Of a stretch of 14,151 nucleotides of DNA, positions 1 to 7,179 are shown in pieces. The stretch lies in assembly GCA_022713905.1 (NCBI GenBank), contig JAIHTM010000040.1, positions 1-14,151 of the forward strand. Direction: 5' to 3'. Within the stretch, counting starts at the first letter, position 1. Each line of letters starts with the position of its first letter. The DNA is from Collinsella sp. (GTDB lineage: Bacteria > Actinomycetota > Coriobacteriia > Coriobacteriales > Coriobacteriaceae). Made by a program: the position numbers and the translations under genes. The notes below the pieces were generated by a model. That model saw only the letters and a program-made list of their open reading frames with translations, made no database searches and had not been told where the DNA came from.

Positions 1-2
1 AT

Positions 3-341
3 CTTGGCCTTAGCGGTAAAGAGCGCATGACGGTCGATTCGCTGGCGCGCGCCGAGGTGCGTCGCTTTGCCGACGAGGATACGAGCGAGCGCATGCGAAG
101 CGAGATGATGGGTGTGCTCGGCGAGCTGCTGGGTATTTCGCCCGAGCAGATGGAGGAGCTGCGTTCCGAGGACGGTCAGCGCCGTCTGCATGAGGGCATG
201 AAGAAGTTTGAGGGCGAGGTCCAGGACGCCATCGATAAGATGATGGGCGGTCAGGGCGGCCCGCAAGGTGGCCCCCAGGGTGGCCCGATACCGCACCCAC
301 CGGTGGATCCCCGTCAATTCCCGTTCTTTTCTCAAAATTAA
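3..341 (+). CDS. 3' end of an unrecognised gene (5' truncated by the window edge)
   Basis: The reading frame is open from the first complete codon at position 3 to the TAA at 339-341. An ATG at 27 exists, but no convincing ribosome-binding site precedes it, so I read this as the C-terminal part of a longer protein. The visible part is charged and helical, with many Glu, Arg and Met residues (for example LGISPEQMEEL). It then changes to a Gly/Pro/Gln-rich tail with GGPQ-like repeats and ends PRQFPFFSQN. I do not recognise the family and propose no function. It lies upstream of ruvC on the same strand, but a strong hairpin and a 136-base gap separate them, so co-transcription is doubtful. Confidence 0.6.
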   Translation, partial: LGLSGKERMTVDSLARAEVRRFADEDTSERMRSEMMGVLGELLGISPEQMEELRSEDGQRRLHEGMKKFEGEVQDAIDKMMGGQGGPQGGPQGGPIPHPPVDPRQFPFFSQN

Positions 342-345
342 CTAT

Positions 346-368
346 GGGATGGGATTCGCTCCCATCCC
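346..368 (+). terminator. Strong hairpin after the first gene
   Basis: A perfect 9-bp inverted repeat (GGGATGGGA at 346-354, TCCCATCCC at 360-368) encloses a 5-base TTCGC loop, starting 5 bases after the stop codon. No T-run follows on the plus strand, so it is either a weak intrinsic terminator or a 3'-end stabilising stem. The hairpin is directly visible; the function is inferred. Confidence 0.5.
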
Positions 369-379
369 CGACACTTCAA

Positions 380-408
380 CTGAGCATCTTGGCCCGTTGT
401 GTTATTCT
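380..408 (+). promoter_or_regulatory. Candidate promoter of the ruvCAB operon
   Basis: TATTCT at 403-408 resembles a -10 box. CTGAGC at 380-385 is a poor -35 with 17-base spacing. The site lies downstream of the hairpin closing the previous gene and about 70 bases before ruvC, where an operon promoter is expected. Confidence 0.3.
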
Positions 409-477
409 AGAACAGACGTTCGTGAATGATGCGCGGGGCCTTGCCTTGCGCTTGGCAAAAGGCGAGGGGAGGCTGGC

Positions 478-999
478 TTGGTCATCTTGGGTATCGACCC
501 CGGTTTGGCCCATACGGGTTGGGGGATTATCGAGGAACGGCGCGGCGAGGTTCGCTGTCGTGCCTACGGTTGTATTGAGACCAGTGCCGGAAGCCCGCTC
601 GCGGTGCGCCTTTCGCACATTGCCCGCGACCTTAAGGACGTCGTCGAGCGCTACCGTCCCGACACGGCGGCCATCGAGAGCATCTACTTTGGCGCCAACG
701 TTCGCTCTGCTATCCCTACGGCACATGCCCGCGGGGCTGCGCTTGTGGCGCTTTCGGAGTGCGCGCTCGAGATCGGCGAATACACGCCTATGCAGATCAA
801 GCAGGCCGTGGTGGGCACCGGCGCTGCGGACAAGCGGCAGGTCGCTTACATGGTGCGCACGCTTACGCAGCTCGACCACGATCCGCATCCCGATCATGCC
901 GCCGATGCCCTGGCCTGTGCCATCTGCCACGTTAACTTAAGCCGCACCCGTGCCCTCACCGGTGGCGAGTTCTATCAACAGAGAGGAACCGGATACTGA
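478..999 (+). CDS. ruvC: RuvC, Holliday-junction resolvase
   Basis: This endonuclease of the RNase H fold cuts four-way DNA junctions symmetrically during recombination and repair, working with the RuvAB motor. The 173 residues match the usual length. The acidic active site is visible: D7 in LGIDPG, E67 in IESIYFG, and H140 plus D143 in HAADALA. Having His where E. coli has its third Asp is known from other RuvC proteins such as that of Thermus. The start is a TTG at 478, supported by GAGGGGAGG five bases upstream and by the protein beginning at the first beta strand (MVILGIDPG). The TGA stop overlaps the ruvA ATG by one base, so translation is probably coupled. The identity is secure; only the rare start codon could be questioned. 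Confidence 0.96.
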   Translation: MVILGIDPGLAHTGWGIIEERRGEVRCRAYGCIETSAGSPLAVRLSHIARDLKDVVERYRPDTAAIESIYFGANVRSAIPTAHARGAALVALSECALEIGEYTPMQIKQAVVGTGAADKRQVAYMVRTLTQLDHDPHPDHAADALACAICHVNLSRTRALTGGEFYQQRGTGY

Positions 1000-1619
1000 T
1001 GATCTCCCAGCTCCATGGAACGCTTGTCGAGGCCACAATGAGCTCGGCCGTCGTCGATGTATCGGGCGTGGGCTTTGAGCTCGGCATCTCGAGCAGCACC
1101 GCTGCCACGCTGCCGACGCCCGGCGGCGAGGTCCGCCTCTACACGCGCATGCAGGTGCGCGAGGACGCCATGACGCTCTTCGGCTTTGCCTCCAAGGACG
1201 AGCGTACGATGTTCGACCGGCTCGTGTCCGTCTCGGGCGTCGGCCCGCGCCTAGCGCTCGCCGTGCTCTCCACCTATACCGTGGGACAGCTGTATTCCCT
1301 GGTAATGGCCGAGGATGACAAAGGCATGGCCAAGGTGCCCGGCGTGGGCAAAAAGACGGCTCAGCGCCTGATCTTGGAGCTCAAGAGCACCTTTGCCAAG
1401 GACAAGGGCTTTGTGCCGGTCGATGTGATCCCCGGACAGGTCGCGATGCCCGTGCCCGCCGCCGCTCCGTCGGCCATTGACGATGCCCGTGCGGCGCTCC
1501 TTTCCATGGGCTTTAGCCCGCAGGAGACCGATGTCGCCCTGAGCGGGTATGATGGGCAGGATATGCGTGTCGAGGATCTGCTCGGCGCGGCGCTTAAGCG
1601 ACTCGGAATGGATGCGTGA
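999..1619 (+). CDS. ruvA: RuvA, Holliday-junction DNA-binding subunit
   Basis: RuvA tetramers bind the four-way junction, hold it open and load RuvB rings for branch migration. The 206 residues show the three expected parts. An N-terminal OB-fold (about 1-63) starts MISQLHGTLVEA. The middle domain has two helix-hairpin-helix motifs, VSGVGPRLA near 78 and VPGVGKKTA near 113. A flexible Ala/Pro linker (about 140-158) leads to the RuvB-contacting domain III (about 159-206, DDARAALLSMGFSPQE onward). The ATG at 999 shares a base with the ruvC stop (TGATG), and the ruvA stop forms the same arrangement with the next gene. Order and overlaps show one operon, with RuvA and RuvB made from the same message. 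Confidence 0.96.
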   Translation: MISQLHGTLVEATMSSAVVDVSGVGFELGISSSTAATLPTPGGEVRLYTRMQVREDAMTLFGFASKDERTMFDRLVSVSGVGPRLALAVLSTYTVGQLYSLVMAEDDKGMAKVPGVGKKTAQRLILELKSTFAKDKGFVPVDVIPGQVAMPVPAAAPSAIDDARAALLSMGFSPQETDVALSGYDGQDMRVEDLLGAALKRLGMDA

Positions 1620-2686
1620 TGTGGGAAGCCGATGACTCTCAGGATCTGTGGGCGACGCCCGGCAACTCGCCGGCGGCATCCATGGCGCACGGCAAGCGCA
1701 TGGTGGGCTCGGAGCTGACGCCCGAGGACCTCGATGTCGACCGCACCTTGCGCCCCCAGCGTCTGGACGACTATTGTGGCCAGGAGCATATCAAGCAGAG
1801 CCTGCGTGTGCTCATCGAAGCGGCGCAGAGTCGCGGTGAGACGCTCGACCACGTGATCTTCTCGGGCCCTCCGGGTCTAGGCAAGACAACGCTGGCTACG
1901 GTTATCGCTAACGAGCTGGGTGCCCAGATTAAGACGACGAGCGGTCCGGCCATCGCGCGCACCGGTGACCTGGCGGCTATCCTTACCAACCTGCAGCCGG
2001 GCGACGTGTTGTTTATCGACGAGATCCACCGCCTCAACCGTTCGGTCGAGGAGGTCCTGTATCCCGCGATGGAGGACTTTGCCCTCGATATCGTGATTGG
2101 CAAGGGTCCGGCGGCGCGCTCGATTCGCCTGGATATCCCCAAGTTTACGCTGGTGGCGGCAACGACCCGCTCAGGCATGTTGACCGGCCCGTTGCGCGAC
2201 CGCTTTGGCATTTCATATCGCCTGGATTACTACACGGTCGAGGAGCTCGCGCAGATTGTGACGCGCTCGGCGACTATCCTGGGCGTGACGATCGACCATC
2301 CCAGTGCACTCGAGATCGGCTCGCGTTCGCGCGGCACGCCACGTCTTGCCAACCGTCTGCTCAAGCGCGTGCGCGATTACGCCCAGGTGCGCGGCAACGG
2401 CCCCATCGAGCTCGATATCTGTCGCCAGGCGCTCGAGTTCTTCGAGATCGACGAACTCGGTCTGGACTGGATGGATATTCGCATTTTGGAGACGCTCGCC
2501 AAGACGTTCTCCGGCCGTGCCGTGGGACTTACGACCCTTGCCAGCGCGGTGGGCGAGGACCCGGGCACGCTCGAGGATGTCTATGAGCCCTATCTGCTGC
2601 AGTGCGGCTTGATGATTCGCACGCCTCAGGGTCGTCAGGCAACGCTTCGCACCTTTGAGCACCTGGGTATTGAGCCGACTGTTTAG
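1619..2686 (+). CDS. ruvB: RuvB, Holliday-junction branch-migration AAA+ ATPase
   Basis: RuvB is the hexameric motor that pumps DNA through the RuvA-bound junction. Key elements, numbered from the ATG at 1619, are Walker A GPPGLGKTT (about 83-91), Walker B LFIDEIH (about 131-137), sensor 1 with the arginine-finger region AATTRSGMLTGPLRDRFG (about 180-197), sensor 2 GTPRLANRLLKR (about 239-250), and a C-terminal winged helix ending in HLGIEPTV. The protein is 355 residues, with an N-terminal extension before the conserved LRPQRLDDYCGQ that is somewhat longer than in E. coli. I chose ATG 1619 because it overlaps the ruvA stop as TGATG, like the previous junction. A GTG at 1616 in the same frame would add one residue. 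No gene follows in the operon. Confidence 0.96.
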   Translation: MWEADDSQDLWATPGNSPAASMAHGKRMVGSELTPEDLDVDRTLRPQRLDDYCGQEHIKQSLRVLIEAAQSRGETLDHVIFSGPPGLGKTTLATVIANELGAQIKTTSGPAIARTGDLAAILTNLQPGDVLFIDEIHRLNRSVEEVLYPAMEDFALDIVIGKGPAARSIRLDIPKFTLVAATTRSGMLTGPLRDRFGISYRLDYYTVEELAQIVTRSATILGVTIDHPSALEIGSRSRGTPRLANRLLKRVRDYAQVRGNGPIELDICRQALEFFEIDELGLDWMDIRILETLAKTFSGRAVGLTTLASAVGEDPGTLEDVYEPYLLQCGLMIRTPQGRQATLRTFEHLGIEPTV

Positions 2687-2762
2687 GGACGGGTTTCTGG
2701 CAGGTTTGTAGGCTATCGCTGGGCATTGGATAAACATATCGTCGTTCATCGGTTACGGGTGC

Positions 2763-2789
2763 TTTACTATTGCGCGCCCGTGCTATGCT
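2763..2789 (+). promoter_or_regulatory. Candidate promoter of fhs
   Basis: TATGCT at 2784-2789 is a good -10 candidate about 40 bases before the fhs start. TTTACT at 2763-2768 is a partial -35 with short (15-base) spacing. The 143-base gap after ruvB is large enough for an independent promoter, and I see no riboswitch fold in it. Confidence 0.4.
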
Positions 2790-2829
2790 GGACTGGTCTT
2801 TTTCTCATCCGGTAACGAAAGGACCGCCC

Positions 2830-4497
2830 ATGCCTACCGACATCGAAATCGCACGTTCTGTAACGCCGCTGCCCATTACCGAGGTGGCTAAGAACGCCGG
2901 CGTCGACGTTAAGCATCTGATTCCGTACGGCTTTGACAAGGCAAAGGTCGACTACTCCCTGCTCAACGAGCCAACTGATCACCAGGCCAAGCTTGTCCTC
3001 GTGACCGCTATCAACCCCACGCCTGCGGGCGAGGGCAAGACCACCACGACCATCGGTCTGGCTGACGGCCTGCGTCGCCGCGGTGTCAAGAGCGCCGTGG
3101 CCCTGCGTGAGCCTTCGCTCGGTCCCGTCTTTGGCGTGAAGGGCGGTGCTGCCGGCGGCGGCTGGGCCCAGGTCATCCCCATGGAGGACATCAACCTGCA
3201 CTTTACCGGCGATTTCCATGCCATTGGTGCCGCCAACAACCTGCTGGCCGCCATGCTCGACAACCATATTCAGCAGGGTAACCAGCTCGGCATCGACGTC
3301 AAGCGCATCACCTGGAAGCGTGTCGTCGACATGAACGACCGCCAGCTCCGTCACGTCATCGACGGCATTGGTGGCAAGGCCCAGGGCGTGCCGCGCGAGG
3401 ATGGTTTCGACATCACCGTCGCCTCCGAGGTCATGGCGATCCTGTGCCTGTCCACGAGCATCAACGACCTCAAGGAGCGCCTGGGCGAGATCGTCGTCGG
3501 CTACAGCTTCGCCGGCGAGCCCGTTCGTGCCCGCGACCTCAAGGCTCAGGGCGCCATGGCGGCCCTGCTCAAGGACGCGCTCAAGCCCAACCTGGTCCAG
3601 ACGCTCGAGGGCACGCCTGCGTTTGTCCACGGTGGCCCCTTCGCCAATATTGCCCACGGCTGCAATTCCATCATGGCCACGCGTATGGCCATGCGCTTTG
3701 GCGATGTCGCCATTACCGAGGCCGGCTTTGGCGCCGACCTGGGTGCCGAGAAGTTCCTCGACATCAAGTGCCGCATGACGGGCGTTCGCCCCAGCGCTGT
3801 CGTGGTCGTCGCGACCGCCCGTGCGCTTAAGTACAACGGCGGTGTCGCCAAGGCCGACCTCAACGAGGAGAACCTCGAGGCCCTCAAGGCCGGCATGCCC
3901 AACCTGCTGCGCCACGTCGACAACATCCAGAACGTTTACGGCCTGCCCTGCGTGGTCGCCATCAATCGCTTCCCGACGGATACCGAGGCCGAGCTCGAGC
4001 TCATCGAGTCCGAGTGCCAGAAGCTCGGCGTCAACGTCAAGCTGTCCGAGGTCTGGGCCAAGGGCGGCGAGGGTGCACTCGACCTGGCCGATGAGGTCAT
4101 GCGCCTGATCGAGCAGCCGAGCGAGCTCAAGTTTGCCTACGAGGACGGCGCCGATGTGGCCGACGCCCTTGAGGCCGTTGCCACCAAGGTTTACCGTGCC
4201 GATGGCGTTGACTTTACGCCGGCTGCCAAGCGTCAGCTCGCCGAGCTGCGTGAGAACGGCTTTGGCAACCTGCCGGTATGCGTGGCCAAGACCCAGTACA
4301 GCTTTAGCGACAACGCCAAGGCCCTCGGTGCTCCCGAGAACTTCCGCATCACGGTACGTGAGCTCAAGGTTTCTGCCGGCGCCCACTTTGTGGTCGCGCT
4401 GACCGGCAGCGTTCTGACCATGCCGGGCCTGCCCAAGGTCCCCGCTGCCGAGAACATCGACGTCGACAACGACGGCAACATCACCGGCCTGTTCTAA
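2830..4497 (+). CDS. fhs: Formate-tetrahydrofolate ligase (10-formyl-THF synthetase)
   Basis: This cytoplasmic enzyme joins formate to tetrahydrofolate using ATP. It supplies 10-formyl-THF for purines and formyl-Met, and in acetogens the methyl branch of CO2 fixation. The 555 residues match the family. The P-loop-like PTPAGEGKTTTT (about 63-74) binds ATP. The glycine-rich signature GVKGGAAGGGWAQVIP (102-117) is followed by MEDINLHFTGD, and the second signature VATARALKYNGG spans 327-338. Two signature positions look unusual: Trp112, usually Tyr, and Ala330, usually Ile or Val. I chose ATG 2830 because GAAAGGA precedes it and the protein starts MPTDIEIA as in relatives; the open frame upstream to 2770 is untranslated leader. 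The gene is monocistronic, with its own promoter candidate and terminator. No other one-carbon gene is visible here. Confidence 0.97.
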   Translation: MPTDIEIARSVTPLPITEVAKNAGVDVKHLIPYGFDKAKVDYSLLNEPTDHQAKLVLVTAINPTPAGEGKTTTTIGLADGLRRRGVKSAVALREPSLGPVFGVKGGAAGGGWAQVIPMEDINLHFTGDFHAIGAANNLLAAMLDNHIQQGNQLGIDVKRITWKRVVDMNDRQLRHVIDGIGGKAQGVPREDGFDITVASEVMAILCLSTSINDLKERLGEIVVGYSFAGEPVRARDLKAQGAMAALLKDALKPNLVQTLEGTPAFVHGGPFANIAHGCNSIMATRMAMRFGDVAITEAGFGADLGAEKFLDIKCRMTGVRPSAVVVVATARALKYNGGVAKADLNEENLEALKAGMPNLLRHVDNIQNVYGLPCVVAINRFPTDTEAELELIESECQKLGVNVKLSEVWAKGGEGALDLADEVMRLIEQPSELKFAYEDGADVADALEAVATKVYRADGVDFTPAAKRQLAELRENGFGNLPVCVAKTQYSFSDNAKALGAPENFRITVRELKVSAGAHFVVALTGSVLTMPGLPKVPAAENIDVDNDGNITGLF

Positions 4498-4522
4498 GCC
4501 TGCTACATATAGCCGCTTGCCC

Positions 4523-4559
4523 GCCCCGCCGCGCCCACCAAGGCCCGGCGGGGCTTTTT
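4523..4559 (+). terminator. Rho-independent terminator of fhs
   Basis: A perfect 9-bp GC stem (GCCCCGCCG at 4523-4531, CGGCGGGGC at 4546-4554) with a 14-base loop is followed directly by TTTTT (4555-4559), starting 26 bases after the fhs stop. Confidence 0.9.
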
Positions 4560-4679
4560 GATCCCTTGGGGACCGCGCATGTCTTGTAGATACCGACAGG
4601 CTTTGCCCATCATAGGCTTTTGCGCGGGTAGAATGCATGGATAACTTGATGCTTACGGGCGACGGAAAGGAATCGTTGC

Positions 4680-5669
4680 ATGGATCAGGATAAGACGACC
4701 GTGATGGGTGGCTACGGCTCCGCGCCGACGGGTAATAGTGCCGATGCGACCCGCGTTGTGCCCGGCCCTGGCTATGCCGACCCTGCCGCGACGCAGCCTT
4801 CTGCCGAACCTACGCGGGTTATGGGTTATGGCGACGCGGCGCAGGACCCCTATGCCGCCTCTCCGCAAAGCCCCTATGGCAACGCGGCGCCGGACCCGTT
4901 TGATTACGCACCGCAGGAGCCTTATGCCAGTTCTGCGCCGGATCCTTACAACGATTTGTCGCAGAATCCCATTCCACAGCCTCAGCAGACGACGTATATG
5001 CCGCGCACGGCGCAGCCTCGCTATGAGTCGCGCGAGCCGTATCGTGAGTATCCCAAGTCGATTCCGCAGTATGGCGAGGACGAGGAAAAGAAGCCATCGC
5101 GTTCGTCGAGTGTGATCAAGAAGATCCTGATTGTGCTGGCGATCTTCTTTGCACTGTCGGTCGTGTTTGCCATCGTGTCGGGCATGCTCAACAAGCGGGG
5201 CGCCTCGACTGGCACACAGGCCGAGCAAACTGAGGCCGCTCAGTCCAGTGTCGTTGACCTGAGCGATATCCCGGGGCAGTACTGGTCCAACGCCAAGAAG
5301 CTCCTCAAGTCGCGCGGAGCCGACCTCTCGAATGCCGTGATCCTGACCGATGACGGCTCGACGCCCGTCGTCGATGCCAACTGGGTCGTGACGTCTGCCT
5401 ACTATAACGACAACGGCAACCTGGAGGTTCAGCTTACGCGCAAGGACGGCTCGTCGGGTAACGCGTCCGGCGACCGGGGCACCACGGACAGCTCGAGCTC
5501 AAACACGCTGGAGGACCTGGGCAACAAGGCTCAGGAGCTGGGGGATAAGGCCCAGCAACTGGGCGATACGGCTCAGAATCTCGGCGACACCGCGCAGAAC
5601 CTGGGCGACATGGCAACGAACGCTTGGGATGCCCTGCAAAACGGCATTTCGGGCGCGCAGGGGAACTAG
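4680..5669 (+). CDS. Single-span membrane protein with PASTA-like outer domain and seven-residue repeats
   Basis: The ATG at 4680 follows GGAAAGGA. The 329 residues divide clearly. A Pro/Tyr/Ala-rich cytoplasmic tail (1-145) has PDPY/PDPF-type repeats and three threonine motifs (TTVMG at 6-10, TRVVPG at 24-29, TRVMGYG at 45-51). One transmembrane helix spans about 146-168. An outer domain (about 190-254, DLSDIPGQYWSNAKKLLKSR onward) resembles a divergent PASTA module. A Ser/Gly linker follows, then five copies of a seven-residue LGDxAQx repeat (280-314). PASTA modules bind peptidoglycan or its precursors in Ser/Thr kinases and penicillin-binding proteins, so a cell-envelope role is likely, but there is no kinase or transpeptidase domain. 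The gene stands alone between two terminators. The topology is well supported; the PASTA assignment is moderate. Confidence 0.75.
   Translation: MDQDKTTVMGGYGSAPTGNSADATRVVPGPGYADPAATQPSAEPTRVMGYGDAAQDPYAASPQSPYGNAAPDPFDYAPQEPYASSAPDPYNDLSQNPIPQPQQTTYMPRTAQPRYESREPYREYPKSIPQYGEDEEKKPSRSSSVIKKILIVLAIFFALSVVFAIVSGMLNKRGASTGTQAEQTEAAQSSVVDLSDIPGQYWSNAKKLLKSRGADLSNAVILTDDGSTPVVDANWVVTSAYYNDNGNLEVQLTRKDGSSGNASGDRGTTDSSSSNTLEDLGNKAQELGDKAQQLGDTAQNLGDTAQNLGDMATNAWDALQNGISGAQGN
5517..5621 (+). repeat. Five in-frame 21-bp repeats coding LGDxAQx
   Basis: Five consecutive seven-codon units encode LGNKAQE, LGDKAQQ, LGDTAQN, LGDTAQN and LGDMATN. The heptad spacing with Leu at the first position suggests an amphipathic or coiled-coil helix outside the cell. 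Such tandem units can gain or lose copies by slippage. Confidence 0.85.
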
Positions 5670-5703
5670 CGGTCGAGCGGCTAGAGCCCTGGCAGAGCAA
5701 ATA

Positions 5704-5771
5704 AAAACGGGACGCAGGATCGCGTGACCGGGCGCACATGCGCGTTGGTCGGCGGTCCTGCGTCCCGTTTT
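5704..5771. terminator. Two-way terminator between converging genes
   Basis: A perfect 16-bp inverted repeat runs from AAAACGGGACGCAGGA (5704-5719) to TCCTGCGTCCCGTTTT (5756-5771). It extends four more pairs inward with one G-T pair. The A-tract on one side and the T-tract on the other let it act on both strands, for the plus-strand membrane protein gene and the minus-strand transporter gene. Confidence 0.9.
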
Positions 5772-5779
5772 GCTGCCGA

Positions 5780-6961
5780 TTACAGCCGCTCGGCCGGGCG
5801 GTCGGGCGAGCTAAAGCCCGAGTCAAACGTGACGACGCACGAGACATCGGGCCGGCGCTCGTGCACGATGCGCGTGACGAGTTCCAGCAGCTCCTCGTCG
5901 GATATGTCAAAACCGTCGGGGCGCACCAGGTCAAACGAGACGAAGCCGTCGTGCTCGCGCAGGTCGTGGATGGAAAGCGCGGGGTCGATCTGCATGACGC
6001 CGCGCTTGACCCAGCCGCGCAGGTCGTCGCCGGTGGTGGCGATGGGGTCGCAGTGCAGCGTGATATCGATGCCCATTTGGCGCTTGATGTCGTGCTCGAT
6101 GGTGTCCAAAATCTCGTGGTGCTCAAATGCGTCGCCCTCGCCGGGCATCTCCACGTGGGCGCTGGCAAACTGACGACCGGGGCCGTAGTCGTGCACCATG
6201 AGGTCGTGTGTGCCCAAGACCTGGGGGTACGACATAATCCTGTCGCGGATTTCCTGGACGAGCTTGGGGTCGGGCGCTTGTCCTAACAGCGGGCTGATGG
6301 CGTCGCGCACCAGGCCCAGGCCGCTGATGCAGATGAAGATGCCCACACCCAGGCCTGCCCAGCCATCGAGGTCAAAGCCAGTCGTCTGCGAAATAAGCGC
6401 CGCCACCAAGACCGAGCCCGAGGTGATGACGTCGTTTTTGGAGTCCTGCGCCGTGGCAATGAGTGTTTCGGAATCGATACGGTTGCCCAGCGCGCGGTTG
6501 AATGCGGCCATCCAGAATTTGACGAGCATGGACAAGACGAGAGCGGCTAGGGAGACCAGCGTGTAGGCGGTGGGGGAGGGCTTGATGATCTTGGTGACCG
6601 ACTCGAGGATCAGGTTGATGCCGACGGAGCAAACCAGGACGGCGACGAGCAGACCGGCCAGGTACTCGTAGCGGCCGTGGCCATAGGGGTGGCCTTCGTC
6701 TGCCGGGCGGCTGGCAAGGCGGAACCCGAGCAGGCTCACGATGTTGCTCGAGGCGTCGGAGAGGTTGTTGAAGGCGTCGGCGATGAGCGAGACAGAGCCG
6801 GCGAGCAGGCCCGCGATGCCCTTGGCCAGGCACAGGGTGATGTTGAGGCCAATGCAGACGAGGCTTGCGGAAAAGCCCGCGTTGGTGCGGCAAGATGCAT
6901 CGACCGGCTCGCTCTCGCTGCCGGGAACAAGCGTATGTACCAGCCGATTTACAAATAGCAT
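5780..6961 (-). CDS. Cation diffusion facilitator (CDF) transporter, probably manganese efflux
   Basis: CDF proteins export divalent metals by proton antiport. The 393-residue reading has six predicted helices between about 30 and 225. Likely metal ligands are N65 and D69 in helix 2 (DAFNNLSDASSN) and D173 and D177 in helix 5 (AQDSKNDVITS). A DxxxD in helix 5, where zinc exporters have HxxxD, is associated with manganese or iron transport; substrate choice is my inference. The cytoplasmic part is about 165 residues, longer than one CDF tail domain, and holds two similar segments (HDLMVHDYG at 252-260 and HDLREHDG at 332-339). I chose the ATG at 6961 because GAGGA lies eight bases upstream. 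The frame stays open to 7120, but those starts lack a ribosome-binding site. TACACT (7000-6995) could be its -10. Confidence 0.9.
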   Translation of the reverse strand: MLFVNRLVHTLVPGSESEPVDASCRTNAGFSASLVCIGLNITLCLAKGIAGLLAGSVSLIADAFNNLSDASSNIVSLLGFRLASRPADEGHPYGHGRYEYLAGLLVAVLVCSVGINLILESVTKIIKPSPTAYTLVSLAALVLSMLVKFWMAAFNRALGNRIDSETLIATAQDSKNDVITSGSVLVAALISQTTGFDLDGWAGLGVGIFICISGLGLVRDAISPLLGQAPDPKLVQEIRDRIMSYPQVLGTHDLMVHDYGPGRQFASAHVEMPGEGDAFEHHEILDTIEHDIKRQMGIDITLHCDPIATTGDDLRGWVKRGVMQIDPALSIHDLREHDGFVSFDLVRPDGFDISDEELLELVTRIVHERRPDVSCVVTFDSGFSSPDRPAERL

Positions 6962-7087
6962 AGCGGTCGTCCTCACAATCATGTTTAAGGGGATAGTGTA
7001 GCTCGCGCGGGGGCGCCGTGCACCGATGCTCAGAAAATGCAGCAATAGTCTGCCGATGCTAACGAGCGAGCCTTCTCGTCTGCCTGG

Positions 7088-7106
7088 GTGGTCCATTTTG
7101 GGCCAC
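7088..7106. promoter_or_regulatory. Inverted repeat in the divergent intergenic region
   Basis: GTGGTCC (7088-7094) and GGGCCAC (7100-7106) form a 7-bp stem with one G-T pair around a 5-base spacer. It lies between the divergent transporter and zinc-ribbon genes, so it may be an operator or an RNA hairpin. I cannot tell which, and it could be chance. Confidence 0.25.
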
Positions 7107-7132
7107 ATGGGTATGGGCATGTGCCTGCTTGC

Positions 7133-7151
7133 TCGACATACTTAATGTCGA
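7133..7151. promoter_or_regulatory. Palindrome upstream of the zinc-ribbon gene
   Basis: TCGACAT (7133-7139) and ATGTCGA (7145-7151) form a perfect 7-bp inverted repeat with a 5-base spacer, 28 bases before the ATG at 7180. A -10-like CATACT (7137-7142) lies inside it, so a bound dimeric repressor would cover the promoter. The symmetry is seen; the operator role is inferred. Confidence 0.4.
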
Positions 7152-7179
7152 CAGCCCCTGTGCAAAGGAGGACGTTTCC

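Noticed and set aside
344..940. Plus-strand open frame overlapping ruvC in another frame
   Set aside because: It has an Arg/Ser/Pro-rich shadow composition, and ruvC has intact catalytic motifs in the true frame.
2687..2829. Possible tetrahydrofolate riboswitch before fhs
   Set aside because: I see no conserved riboswitch stems or expression-platform hairpin in these 143 bases; only a promoter candidate and an RBS are supported.
2767..4638. 623-codon minus-strand open frame opposite fhs
   Set aside because: It lies antisense to an unmistakable fhs gene. Its Val/Leu/Gly/Asp/His-rich composition is the mirror of GC-biased codons, it runs through the fhs terminator, and it has no recognisable domain.
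7129..7179. N-terminal extension of the zinc-ribbon protein
   Set aside because: The ATG at 7129 lacks a ribosome-binding site and would read through the palindrome. AAAGGAGGA points clearly to 7180.
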